Positions 1 to 11,602 of a stretch of DNA of 64,000 nucleotides are shown here, piece by piece. The notes under the pieces were generated by a model. That model searched no databases. It worked only from the letters and a program-made list of their open reading frames with translations, and had not been told where the DNA came from. Source of the DNA: Nyssa sinensis. Taxonomy: Eukaryota; Streptophyta; Magnoliopsida; Cornales; Nyssaceae. The first letter of the stretch is position 1. Every line of letters starts with the position of its first letter. A program made the translations under genes and the position numbers. The stretch spans positions 10,196,062 to 10,260,061 of the forward strand of contig CM018031.1 in NCBI GenBank assembly GCA_008638375.1, in the 5' to 3' direction.

Positions 1-1220
1 TTTACAAGAAGTGAGATTTTAGAAAGAGAAACTATTCCAGAGATAAATGCGAGACATCAAACTCAGAAATGGTGTGAGACACGAAACCACGATGTCAACC
101 AAACCTTAAGGCTGGCCACCTCAGTTATATGTGTGTATGTATTAAGCTTATCATGACATCAAAGGCAATGCAAACATATTCTTTGTTTGCATGCATAATC
201 CATTGAGACGTGTATCAATGTACCTAGATATATAGAAAAACACATACATAATGGTTGTACAAAGTGCCGTAATGAGAAAGCCGACCTTAAATATACACCA
301 CCTCTTTGTGAAAGAATCACTGAATTCTTTGAGATTGTAACATATAAGCACTACAAACCAAATTCATCTTGAAGCTCCTTCAAACTGATCTCGTAACAAC
401 TCCTACTTCTTGATCTCCGCTATAGAAAGTGAGGGAGACAGCTCTCCTAAGAACTGCAAAATTTGAAATAATAATTAGGCACCACAAGGGCCGATTTTTA
501 GCTGACAATTTTATTTTAAGACACCGAAGAATCTTTCTAACCACATGCCTATGGAAGTGTGGCTACAAGAAAAAATTAGAATGTGCGCAAACAGCTCACA
601 GCCAACACACATCATCTTCTAAAGAGAGAACTCAAACTCGTAACCTCTAGGTAGTAACCCATTACGCCTTCCCTTCCGACCTAACCCCATGGGTTTTTTT
701 TAGCAGAGGAGTTACTCATAGGTGTGACCAGTAATCAGTCAGACCACTTGAATCCTCAAATGCAAAGGTATGCCAATTTATTTATATATATATATATATA
801 TATATTTATCAGTGGTATGCCAATTTATTTTATATATAATTTTCTCTCTTATTCACATGGATAACTATGCTTTACTTGCAACATCAAGCTTTACTTGTGC
901 AATGTCAGACCTTTTAGGTAGTTGTAAATATGGCAACCATATCAAACTCTTTTTTCCCCTTTTCTTTGGATCTTCTACGCTTAAAATTATTGAATGACAT
1001 TTATATATATGGAGGCACAGTTCTAGATTATATAAATTTGTTAGAAATATTCTTAAGCAATCAAAAGGCATTTTCCAAATACCAGTAAACAACTTAAATT
1101 GCTCATTGAAAAAAATCAAGGAATTGCATAATTGTCCCAAGTGCATCCCAACTCAAGTACATAGACTCACAAATTGGGACTCTTCCAGCCACTTTTATTC
1201 AAGAAAATAACCTTCCATAC
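1..1220. other. Left flank without a recognised gene
   Basis: No gene is supported here. A (TA)n microsatellite lies near 782-806. A 66-codon minus-strand ORF at 151-351 encodes a basic stretch followed by a hydrophobic segment that could span a membrane. I could not match it to a family, and it has no visible partner exons. The last exon of the adjacent PEX6-like pseudogene would be expected between about 1040 and 1220, but no PEX6-like C-terminus could be read there. Confidence 0.5.
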
Positions 1221-4200
1221 CTTCACAAAATCATCATATTCAACAAGACAGTTGGCTTGATCATCTATGCATGTTGAATCTGAAGGTGGATCTAAAACCT
1301 GTAACATAATTAATCAACCAGAATTGGTAACTCTTCAAAACTAGGACAGAAAAAAAATCAGCACTGCAACAGGCTAGTGGACCAATCCTTGCGCAAAAGA
1401 TCTTACTAGCATGGTGGTTGAAGTTTTATTTACAAGCGAAAAAAAAGTGTGGGAGTTCAGAAAATTTGCAAAATGTTCTCTTTTTTGCCTTGTGGGATGG
1501 GGAGAGAGAAGAGGGGGGGGGGGGAGGGGGTCTGGATGATACTAGCTTGTTGGGCATTCAAACACCCTAAGTACCACATGTAATAAACTTGCTGAATCAA
1601 GTTTCAGATCAATATATGGGCCGACTTAAGACTCACCCTGCGCTTCGCAGCATGAAACCAACATCTGCACCAGTAAAGTTTGAGGGGCATTTCTTCGCTA
1701 TCAAGTTAAGGGATATAACTTCATGCAATTTAAATTTACTGGTCAATACTCTAAGGACCCTGTAAATAAAGGAAATAGTGATGCACGAGTAAAAGCATCA
1801 AATCAATAATATATGTATTATGGAAGTTAAGTGAGAAGGGAACTAACTGCTCCCTATAAGACGTATCAGAATTAACTCCAACATAGAGAGGCTCATCAAA
1901 TCGGCCAGGCCATAGAAGTGCTGGGTCAATAAGATATGGTCTGTTGCTTCGTGCTTACTCCTATTATAAACAAGTCCTGTTAAGCCAGAATGGACAAAGT
2001 AGACTGAGGTTGTTGGATTAGAAGCAGGAAAAGAAAACAAATTAAAAGTAGAAAAATAGAGAGGTGTTATAAAGTAGCATTAGCAACCTGTGTAGAGTCG
2101 TTCAGGCCATCAATCTCTGCAAGCATCTAGTAACAAAGGAAATTTATCACGTTAAGCAACCATCTTGATTGAACAGAAGAAAACAAACTGCCAAAATAAT
2201 AGCATGACTATCTTAACCTGAGAAACCACCTCTGTCCATGACACCCCCTGAATCACCAGAAGCACCCCTTGCTGGAGCAAGAGAATCAAGTTCATAAAAA
2301 AAGATGACACATGGACGTGCTGATCTGGCCAGCAAATGATGTGCAATGTTTATGCAAAACCATGAGTTAAAGCAGCATCTATCATCAAAGCAAACTGACT
2401 CATCTTAATATTTTGGAATATTTTTAGCTCATGAAGGAATGCAGACTGATAGAAAAAGAATACGTTACCTTCTGAAAAATGTCTCCCATATTTTTCTCTG
2501 ACTCTCCTATGTACATGTTGATCAGTTCAGGCCCTTTAACTGCTGAGAAAACTCAGGAAGCACTCTGTTGCAACAGCTTTTGCCAATAAAGTATGAGATT
2601 TGCAATACGAATAACATCAAAGGTTATGAAGCAGATTCATTCTTGAAAAGAAGATAAGCACCGGCTTGCTGAAAAACATAATAAAGGTCAATACCGAGAA
2701 CTTACTTTCCCTGTCCCTGGACTACCATAAAGAAGAACACCAGAGTGCTTGCACAACCCAGATGAAAACAAATCCTTGTGCAGGAGAGGTAGCTGCAGAT
2801 TTAATAATGAGGCATCAGTAGAATATTTTGTCTCAACACAATATAATTTTTTTACCTTACACACTGAGATGATCTAGAAGATATTTCATTCTTATGAACC
2901 CTATTGAACTTTAACAGCCAGCTCATCTATTTCAAAATCAACCTTAAGAATGCATATAAGTTCATTCTAATTTTGTATAGCAGGGGAAGTGCTTGGTTGG
3001 ATTTTGAAAAGAATTGAGGAGGAAGGATTGGGAGATATCTTCTAGCCACCCCAAGGATACCAACAATCACTCATTGTCAGTTTTCACATGATATGTGCTT
3101 CTTTGTCATGTATTACATTCACAACTGTGATTCACCGGATGAACCTAATGGTGTTTGCAGTCGTCCCAGATTAATTATTTAGCCTAAAAGAAAACTGATG
3201 TAGGTGACTTACCAAATGTCATGGGGGTTGCACTTGGAACTCGATTGCAAAGTGGGCAGAGTCCCTTTTACATATTTAGGCTTGCTGTTGATGGCTCCAT
3301 ATACAGCAAAATCATTTGCAAATCATCCTTTAACATACCAAACACAATAGTTATCAAAGGGTGAAATTCCTTATCTGAAGTTCTCTTGTCAATTTGCCTA
3401 CCAAATTCCTTTCCTGAAAAAAATGGGGACTTCATATGGGTTGAAAAGGCCAGAGACTCGAAAAATTCTTGATGAAATGGGTGAGCAGTCTGGTTGCAAA
3501 CTCAAGTGAAATAAATCACAAATAACTCCCTCTTGGAACATGGCCATAGAGATCTGGGGTGGAAGTTGATGGGATATGAAAAAAGAATTGTAGCAATATA
3601 CAGCGTCGGGGTGGAATTTTCAAAAGGTAATTTCTGGAAAATGGATTTTTTTTCCAGAAAGAAATGAGAATTGTGGTACAAAATGGATGGAAATGAAATG
3701 TTCATTTATTCAGATGATGTTGGGTGCAGAAAAGTTTGCATATTAATGGATAATGTCCATCCAAGCTCTCTTCATAAACAAGCTTAGAAGATAGTATTCC
3801 CATAGGATTGGCCGATTGGTACATTAGATAACTCATAAGCACAAATTGAGAGAAGAAAGCCCTTCAAATTAAAAAGCCTCACCTGAACGGTATCCAGAAT
3901 TGATTTCTTCACATCCTCAAGCCCAACAATATCTTCCCATTTCACGTTAGGAACCTAACAGCAGAATAATCCAGATTCAATAACCTGTTCAACAATAAGC
4001 AATGAGATTCTCCCGGAAGTTAGGGAAACTAAGAATAATACAATGGCCACTTTAGCCCCAAATTGTTATAAATTTCAAGTTTTCATTTCTTTTCCTGCAT
4101 TTCTATTCAATCATATGAAGCATAACGGTTCCTGTGCATGTGTCAACCAGAGGAAAATACAAAACTCTTAATCGCATCAACTCGTTAACTAAAAGAACAT

Positions 4201-4874
4201 TTACTATTACAAAACCATCTTTCCTAGTACCTACTGCCTTGTTTTGCTCCAGAGAGCTGTAAGACAATTAATGAAGTTCAAATATTGACTCTTAATCTTT
4301 TATCTTTTTCATGACTCATAGAAAACAAGATTCTCTAATTAAATTAAGCTTATACAACGATTAGAATCATTTTCTGAAACCAGCATTACATAATATCTTG
4401 TCCAATTTTCTTTATCTCAGTTTTATTAGCAACTAATGGAAGGGCATGACTTCATCTAATTGTAGCTAAATACAACATTTCTTGAAGAAATTTAAATAAG
4501 TGTACCGGTGAGCCTGAAGTCATCGATAAGTTCTTGAGGACAGTCGTCGGAAGCCCAACCAAAGCAGAATCATCGAGAGAGGCCACCTTGGGGTGTGAAA
4601 TGTCAGTTCGTTCTTTTGATAATAGAAGATTTCCCGCCGACAACAGTAGGTTCGGAGACTTATCATCGCCGACGAGATCGCTGTTTCGGCCAATTCCATC
4701 TCTTTCTTGGGTTCTTGATGAACAAAGCACAGAATTGACGAGGGCTTTGGTTGAAGAGAGTGCCAAAGGCTTCGTTCTCTCCTCTCTTTCTTGGGTTCTT
4801 GATGAACATAGCACATCATTGACGAGGGCTTTGGTTGAAGAGAGTACCAAAGGCTTCGTTCTCTCCACCATCAC
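1221..4874 (-). pseudogene. PEX6: Truncated PEX6-like peroxisomal AAA ATPase pseudogene
   Basis: Exons read right to left match plant PEX6, an AAA ATPase that with PEX1 extracts PEX5 from the peroxisome membrane. Exon 4506-4874 starts with ATG and gives the N-terminus. The next recognisable exon, 3883-3954 (VPNVKWEDIVGLEDVKK), already belongs to the second ATPase domain, so the rest of the N-domain and all of D1 are missing. Further exons lie near 2706-2792 (Walker A, GSPGTGK instead of GPPGTGK), 2469-2592, 2218-2332 (Walker B region), 2088-2126 (MLAEIDGL), 1849-1976, 1637-1759 and 1221-1298. Damage seen: one extra base near 2545, a one-base deletion beside Walker B compensated by a downstream insertion, about 7 bp inserted near 1950, a deletion of about 8 codons in the 1637-1759 exon, and two lost splice acceptors (near 2592 and 2332). 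Retained introns mean a DNA-level duplicate, not a retrocopy. Family assignment is firm; loss of function is inferred. Confidence 0.88.
4701..4868 (-). repeat. 84-bp in-frame tandem duplication in exon 1 of the PEX6-like copy
   Basis: Two adjacent 84-bp units, 4701-4784 and 4785-4868, are nearly identical. Because 84 is 28 codons, the reading frame of the first exon is kept and the N-terminal block (ERTKPL..LSSTKALVN.VLCSS) appears twice. Ordinary plant PEX6 has this block once. Confidence 0.9.
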
Positions 4875-5298
4875 AACTGAATTCGAACCGCAATGGAAAC
4901 CCTAGTCTTTGAGTAAAAGCAGAACCATAGTAGAATATAAACTTTTAGACACAGAAACTAGAGAGAGAGCGTCAGCGACTTGGACAATACTCTGAACTGC
5001 GCAAATCAAGAGGCTCACTGTAAACCGGTCTACAGTTTGTTGAAGCCTTAATCTGACTGTTCCGAGATAAGCAACCGTAATGCAATTGGAGCTTCTGCTG
5101 CGTAACGGGCTCTTCTGGCCTAATTTCCTCATTGGGGTTCGTTAGAATTTTTCTTGGGGCCACGTGATGGCTATGGACAAAGCTTCAAGCCCAACCTTGG
5201 TTCAATGGGCAAGCCCAAATTAGGCCGAAACCTGATCCATAAATGGGAGAAATTGGTTTAAAGAAGAGGAAGCTAACAAGTTTACTTTAAGAAAAATG

Positions 5299-5331
<33 letters not shown>

Positions 5332-6179
5332 ATTTATATTTTTATTTGTATTTGTATTTTTAAGGTGACGTGATAGCATGTAGTAAAGCTCACATAATGA
5401 CATATGACATTAAAAATATATGGTAATAAAAATTGAAAATATGCGACATTACTCTTTATAACATAAATATGTGGAACTAACAAGAAAATTGTTAACAAAA
5501 TGCGTTTAGCATTTGACGCAAGATAACAAATAAAAGAACGTAAAGAAAGATTTGTTCCTAAGCCTAAATGGTTAATCATGAGGAGAAGCATGATAAAAAA
5601 AACTTGTTTTTATTTTTCAGAAGCCAAGTATTTGGCCCTCAATGCATTTAGGACCTGAGCTACCATCCAAGATTTCATGTTTGAACATTTCTAATGTATT
5701 TTTAATTTGTATTATCACTTGGGTTTTCAGATAGAGTTTCACTTAGGTGTTTTTTGTTTTTTTTTTTCTGTCCAAAATAAATAAATAAAAATTTCATATT
5801 CAATTATTTTAAAACTAATAAAACATGATCAATAATAGTTAATTCATTGATTTACAACTGGGTTGAGTTGGTGGATGCAAACTTCTTGCCCTCTCTGAGT
5901 ACCTCTAAACCTCTAATTCCCTGAAAAAAAAAAAATTGGAATTGAAACTTTTATGGTAGTAGTAATGGAACAATGTCTAATAACTTCTAAGATAATTTCT
6001 CTATTGAAGAGGGGTTAATTGATGGTTCCAAGTTTGAGAGGGAGGGTTGAAATAAAGATTGCCACATTAGGCTCTTTTGGCATTCTTTGTCATCCTATCT
6101 TTCACTTCTATCCCACATCAACTAAAAGTCAGATAATAGTGTTGTTTATGAATTATTAAATGAGTATCTCAAAATTGTT
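4875..6179. other. Upstream flank of PEX6-like copy and AT-rich spacer
   Basis: 4875-5200 is moderately GC-rich and probably holds the former 5' leader and promoter of the PEX6-like copy. From about 5240 the DNA is AT-rich, with a (TA)n microsatellite at about 5299-5330 and poly-A/T runs. No ORF here has recognisable family features. Confidence 0.5.
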
Positions 6180-7600
6180 GGGCTTCATAACGTGAGAGCA
6201 GCGACAACTTCGATGAGCTGCCCTCAACCTGACCCTGACCACCACCTTTTTCTCCCATTTTACTCGCCCTGTCCCTAGAGCGGAAGGCTCCGTGTCAGGC
6301 TGGTTTCCCAAAGCAGCGACAACTTCGATGAGCTGCCCTCAACCTGACCACCACCTTTTTCTCCCATTTTACGCGACCCCTGTTTGACTTAACAAAACCT
6401 ACTCAATGGAGTTGTATGGATGGAACATGTCAAGAAACGGATCGCAGTCAATCCTTACTCACCCTATCCCTAGAGCGGAGAGCTCCGTGTCAGGCTGGTT
6501 TCCCAGAGCAGCGACAACTTTGATGAGCTGCCCTCAACTTGACCACCACCTTTTTCTCCAATTTTACGCGACCCCTATTCGACTTAACAAAACTTACTCA
6601 ATGGATTTGTACGGATGGAACATGTCAAGAAGAGAATCCCAGTCAATCCTTCTTCCTTTAGTGGAAGGATGACAAGCCAATTCACCGAATGTCCAACAAA
6701 ACTCTCGATGAGCTGCCCTCAACCTGACCACCACCCTTTTCTCCCATTTTACGCGACCCAGGTTCGACTTAACAAAACCTACTCAATGGAGTATCTCAAA
6801 ATTGTCAGGCTTCATAACGCGAGAGTAGTAACAACTTCGATGAGCTGCCCTCAACCTAACCCTAACCACCACCTTTTTCTCCCATTTTACGCGACCCGTG
6901 TTCGACTTAACAAAACCTACTCAATGGAGTTGTATGGATGGAACATGTCAAGAAGTGGATCGCAGTCAATCCTTCTTCCTTCAGTTGAAGAATGACGAGC
7001 CGGTTCACCGCATGTCCAACAAAGCTCCCGATGAGCTTCCCTCAACCTGACCTCCACCTTTTTCTCCCATTTTACGCAACTCCTGTTCAACTTAACAAAA
7101 CCTACTCAATGGAGTTGTACGGATGGAACATGTCAAGAAGTGGATCCATTCAATCCAATCTGCATTTACATTTTCATTAGAATTTCGGCTTTATTTTGTG
7201 TATAAGCATATTTTGAATTTCTAGAGTTTTTGTAAAGCAAAGCTATAATAAGTTGTGTTTTATTGTGTGACGCTTAACCAATGCTGCGGTTGGGGCTGTG
7301 GGGTAGAGAAATGTACCAGATGGAGTTGTATGGATGAAACATGTCGAGAAGCGGATTGCAATTGGTCCAGCCGACGGAATGGGGTCTAGCAGGGACCGAA
7401 ATGGGTCTTGAAGGTGGGTTCATTGGGCTTGCATTTACATTTTCATTAGAATTTTGGCTTTATTTTGTGTATAAGCATATTTTGAATTTCTAGAGTTTTT
7501 GTAAAGCAAAGCTATAATAAGTTGTGTTTTATTGGATTTGTGTGACGCAGGATCAATGCTGTAGTTGGGGTTGTGGGGTAGAGAAATGTATCGGGAGCAG
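6180..7600. repeat. Irregular direct-repeat array
   Basis: The anchor GATGAGCTGCCCTCAACCTG and variants recur at about 6212, 6327, 6522, 6707, 6839 and 7030. Each is followed by a C-rich block, a TTCGACTTAACAAAACC block, and usually a block with GGATGGAACATGTCAAGAAG. Spacings are uneven (115, 195, 185, 132 and 191 bp), as expected for unequal duplication and internal loss. A second direct repeat of about 155 bp follows, at 7162-7317 and 7432-7590; its two copies differ at only a few positions. Three short ORFs cross the array, but their codons simply follow the repeat and I see no protein family. The origin (decayed transposon or duplicated exon) is not resolved. Confidence 0.75.
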
Positions 7601-7671
7601 CCTAGAGTACCTGACTGTGCATAGTACATGCGATGCATAGTGCATGCAAACCGGATTCTGTGGTTACATTA

Positions 7672-7903
7672 AAGCATTTCCAGTGGTAACACAAATCTTA
7701 ACTTAAATTTAAATTTGAGTTAAAATTCACAAAAATCATTCAGACTTAAGTAGGGTTCTACTCAAATTCGAACTCAAATCGGTGTAAAATTATCCATAAG
7801 CTTAGATTTAAGTAAACATTAGATAGCATGAGATTCAAATTCAACTTTAACACAAATTTTAACTTAAATTTGAATAAAAATTTGAGTCACACCGGAGATA
7901 CTC
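7672..7903. mobile_element. Tourist-like MITE (232 bp)
   Basis: The ends form an imperfect inverted repeat: the left starts AAGCATTTCCAGTGG, and the right, reverse-complemented, starts GAGTATCTCCGGTG. Both continue into AACTTAAATTT-type sequence that is also inverted. The element is flanked by the trinucleotide TTA at 7669-7671 and 7904-7906, the target duplication typical of PIF/Harbinger (Tourist) MITEs. It has no coding capacity. Confidence 0.75.
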
Positions 7904-7906
7904 TTA

Positions 7907-8328
7907 CAATCACCCTCGCGGTCGCAGCTTTTTATACACCTTTGGGCATGGTCCTTTTTCTATTGAATTCGCATGTACTACATTTGGAGGATATAGTATT
8001 TTCAGATATAGAATTTATATTGGTTTGATTCAGATTTAGTGTTTTTAAAACTCAACCGTCTTATTTGGATAAGTGTCCAGTTTGTTTGGTTCTTAGAGAG
8101 AAGAAGAATAGGAAAAAAGAAATCTTCAAAATGGCTTCATTTATCGAACATATGAAGTGTTTTCCTCTCTTTTCCTCTTGCATTCTTCCATGAAACATGA
8201 TATTTGTACTTCCTGACGATGCAAGGGGGGCAAGTGGGGGTCATGGTATGTCCTAAAAATTTTGATATTATATTTTTTATTATTAATTTTGTTAAAATAT
8301 TTTAATAAAATAAGACTTGACCTCTTTT
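7907..8328. other. Spacer between MITE and Mutator-like element
   Basis: No gene or repeat structure was recognised in these roughly 420 bp. Confidence 0.4.
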
Positions 8329-8337
8329 TAATCTTTT

Positions 8338-10675
8338 GGGTAAATTACACTTACCTCTCTTGAGGTTTTTGACAATTACAGAAACATCCCTTATACTTTC
8401 TGAAATAACAATGTCCCCCCTCTGGGTTCAATGTCAGTAACAGATTCCCCCCTCCCGTCAAAAGCCGTTAGTTAACCTAACGAAAATTAATGATGTAAGC
8501 AATAAATTTGATCAAAATGTCAAAGTTGCCCCTAAAAATAATGGAAGGACAACTTTACCCTTAAAAAACTATTATAAAATTACAATAATACCCTTTTGCA
8601 CATGTTATGTGTAAACCAAATTTAATTTTTCAGTAAGACTATAAATCCTTTTTAAAATTCTTCTCTCTCTGGACAAAAAATATTTTCTCTCTAAATTTTT
8701 TTTCTAATATTTTATCTCTAGTTTTTTTTTTCTAAAATCTTTTTCACTAAAGTTATTTATGAGTTTCTTTCTTAAATTCATTTATCTATGAAAAAAAAGT
8801 AGTAAAAAATTATTTTTTTAAATTATCTCTTGAATTATCTTTGTCCAAATTTATTTTTCTAAAACTTAATTTAAAATATTTCATAAATTAATCACCCCTC
8901 TAAAAAAAATCCTCTCCAAGAAGATACTACTAAAATTATCATAAAAAAATTCTTCAAGAAGACACTACTATCATAAAAAATTGTGCCGAATACATTGTGA
9001 AAAAAAATATAAATAAAATTTGGCTTTCATTTTGTAAAGCCAATAATTAATGATTTGGCTTTTAACATCAATGAATTAGTTTTAATTTTAAATTGATCAA
9101 CATTCAACCTTTACAAAAACTTTAGAACCTCAAAAAAAAAAAAAAATTGGAAAGTAAAGCAAAGCCCCAAGGGCTACATCAAAACAGGGGAAAAACAAAA
9201 AGAAACCAACACAATTATCCCATCAACTTGAATCTCAATTAAACCACCTAATAGCAAGAATTCTAATCAAATCCTAATCCACTGGTACCAAATTCATTCA
9301 AACCATCAACTTGAGTCCCAATTAAACAACAGATCTTCCTCAAGTTCTACATTTATCAAAACCAAAAAATCCATCGCAACTTTTTATTTTATTCTTCCCA
9401 TGTATCACTAAGGTTCTAATTGTTTTTAGAGAAAAGTAACAATAAAAGAACATAATGACCAATTATACAAACATACACACAGAACTCATCATTATCATCT
9501 TAATTCTTATGCAATCCATATCAAGAGGAAATGAGAAAAAAAATTGATTCGCACATTAAACAATATACAATGTAATCAAATGAATGGACTAAGACATGCA
9601 AAGTAACTGCAAGTCATAATTTCGCGCACTAGCAGCAGGGACATATGTATATGTGTGTGTATTTGTGTAGCAGCAGCAGTGTCGTTTGGATTGGAAGCTC
9701 GTGCAGTTGTCCAATTAAGGGCTGTGAATCAGCAGTTGTTGAAGAGACTACAGGGTCAAGCAGTATTGGAAGCAGCTTGCTGCAAGGGGGATCATGTTGG
9801 AGTGATCATTCTATGAATGATTGAGGGGTCTGATTCGAATAAGGATGCTGATTTTCTGGAAGCTACAGTTGAAGGCCAGGAGCAGAGCTGGTAGTTGTGC
9901 AGTCCAGTTCCAATTCTCGCTAATAAAGGATCCCAGATCCATGAATCAAGTTCTGGCAATTTGGTGAATATAAACATCGCAAATTTTTTTTATACAAACC
10001 CATATAACGATTATTCAAATGATAATAAAAAATAACAAATTGAAACAATGCATCACCAAGCAAGAATCAACTATTAATAGATGAGCAACAAATGAGATGT
10101 TCAGAGACAAATTTCTCTCTCTAAAATATCTCAATCTCTAAAATTCCTAAAATCTCTCTCAAATCCCAAACTAACCTTTCTCAGATTTTCCCACAACACA
10201 ACTGGTTGTCAATCTGAACATCAAAACACAAAACTCCATTTGATTAAGAGCTCCATCACCGTCCAAATCTCCTTCTCTCACCATACTCTGTATCTCATCG
10301 TCTCTCAAATCTTGCAACCCAAGCAGAGCAGAGTTCCTCTTAAGGCTTTCAAATGTGATGACTTCCTTTTCACCATCCATCAGCAACCGATACCCCTTAC
10401 ACAACTCGTCAATCAGCCCTTCCCCACCTAGCCTTTCAGCCATAACTGGCAGCAGCTCGTCAAGGGATTAGCTTCTAATTTTGGGAATTTGAGATCTACA
10501 TGAGAGAGGAGAGAGAGTGTTAAGGATTTTTGATAAAATTATAATATTAAAATAGAAAGGTAAATTAGTAATTTTACTAATTTTGTTAACGTTGTTAAGA
10601 AGACAAGACTGACAGGGAGTATTGTTATTTCAGAAAGTATAAGAAAAGTGTACAGGAGGTAAGTGTAATTATCAC
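8338..10675. mobile_element. Non-autonomous Mutator-like element with captured gene (Pack-MULE)
   Basis: A 9-bp direct repeat TAATCTTTT flanks the element (8329-8337 and 10676-10684), the duplication length of Mutator-like transposons. The ends are inverted repeats: left GGGTAAATTACACTTACCTC, right (reverse complement) GTGATAATTACACTTACCTC. Similarity continues inward through a shared block TTATACTTTCTGAAATAACA. No transposase is present. The interior holds a minus-strand fragment of an EF-hand gene at 10171-10443 and about 1.5 kb of AT-rich DNA, part of which (9130-9990) is less AT-rich and may be captured flanking or 3' sequence. Capture of host gene pieces between long TIRs is what defines a Pack-MULE. 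Confidence 0.85.
10171..10443 (-). CDS. Captured EF-hand protein fragment (KIC/PBP1-like) inside the Mutator-like element
   Basis: The 90-codon ORF begins MAERLGGEGLIDELCKGYRL and contains one good EF-hand loop, DLDGDGALNQME, with acidic residues at loop positions 1, 3, 5 and 12. The surrounding residues (ITFESLKRNSALLGLQDL and FCVLMFRL) match the small plant calcium-binding proteins KIC and PINOID-binding protein 1, which bind a kinesin and PINOID kinase respectively. Two features show a captured fragment. Just upstream, in frame, a family-like SLDELLPV is cut off by a stop. After MFRL the family C-terminus is replaced by TTSCVVGKSEKG. The ATG at 10443 is internal to the original protein. 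There is no visible promoter, and expression is unknown. Confidence 0.7.
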   Translation of the reverse strand: MAERLGGEGLIDELCKGYRLLMDGEKEVITFESLKRNSALLGLQDLRDDEIQSMVREGDLDGDGALNQMEFCVLMFRLTTSCVVGKSEKG

Positions 10676-10684
10676 TAATCTTTT

Positions 10685-11075
10685 TAATATATTTATATGA
10701 ATTTTCGTAAACTTTAATACTTTTAAGTTAATTTTCTCTAGCTGAAATTTCTGAATCCGTCACTGATCCAGAGCCAGTGGGGGAGCTTGCATGTCCGAAT
10801 GATTCTATGTATTGATTGTGTTGGCGTTGCTAAATCTGTAGTATTATTCAAGGACAGGGACTTGAAAATTTGGTGCACCATCCTAGAAATGGTGGTAGAT
10901 CTACGAGTAATGCGCGATTAAATAGTTATGGATAGTAATAATTTTTTTACCCCTTTTTATTTTCAATTCTCACATATATTGATGGCACAAGTGTACTTAT
11001 ATATATGTGAGGCATGATATGAACTTTTGGTAAGGATACTGTACTTACCTCGATCATGTTTATTTATTACAACAG
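10685..11075. other. Spacer upstream of the zinc-finger fragment
   Basis: Mixed AT-rich sequence. Upstream exons of the CCCH zinc-finger gene would be expected here but none could be read. Confidence 0.4.
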
Positions 11076-11536
11076 GGGGAGAAAGAATGCTCCTACTATT
11101 TGAAAACGTGGCAATGAATTTTGGTATAACCTGTAAATTCCATCATCCTCAACCATCAATGCCAGTGTCTGCACATCCATTTTATCCCACAGTGCAGTCT
11201 CCTTCAGTCGCTACTCCTGAACAATATGGGGCCACATCAGCTATAGGGTTTCAAGGCCTCCACAACTGCCTAGTTCATATGTGCCAGGTGCTGCTTTCCT
11301 CAGGAGCGGTCCCTATTCCGTGTTGGAGTCCTTACTCGGTATGTTACAGATTTGCATTGAGATATTCCAAAATGTAACATTTTCTTTCAGTAGTTTTGTT
11401 AGTTTACTTGATGCAGGGATTTGTAAGCCCCATAATGTCTCCTGGTGCTAAATTGTCAGTTGGAGCAGGTCATTTGTATGGAGTAGCACAACTATCTTCT
11501 TCAGCACCTGCATTTGCAGGACCTTATCCCCCCTTA
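11076..11536 (+). pseudogene. CCCH zinc-finger protein (ZFN-type) pseudogene fragment
   Basis: After an acceptor-like ACAACAG the sequence encodes GEKECSYYLKT, then the CKFHHPQP end of a CCCH finger, then the linker of plant ZFN-type CCCH proteins (FYPTVQSPSVATPEQYGATS, a WSPYS block). An intron with GT at 11339 and AG at 11416 leads to a second exon with SPGAKLSVGAGHLYGV and SSAPAFAGPYPP. The finger is broken: the cysteine codon of KTxQC is TGA, and a base is missing just after it. Further frame changes occur around 11250-11300 in the PPQLPSSYVPG region. The other fingers of a normal five-finger protein are absent. The family is a nucleic-acid-binding protein; the copy is non-functional by inference. 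Confidence 0.8.
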
Positions 11537-11602
11537 AATAATTTCTCGATATGGCTTCACCAGCATCATTTCTATTTGCATATCTGGAAGAGGCAGGCAT
11601 AA

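Noticed and set aside
4534..4905. Plus-strand ORF of 123 codons
   Set aside because: It is the antisense shadow of the PEX6-like first exon, including its duplication.
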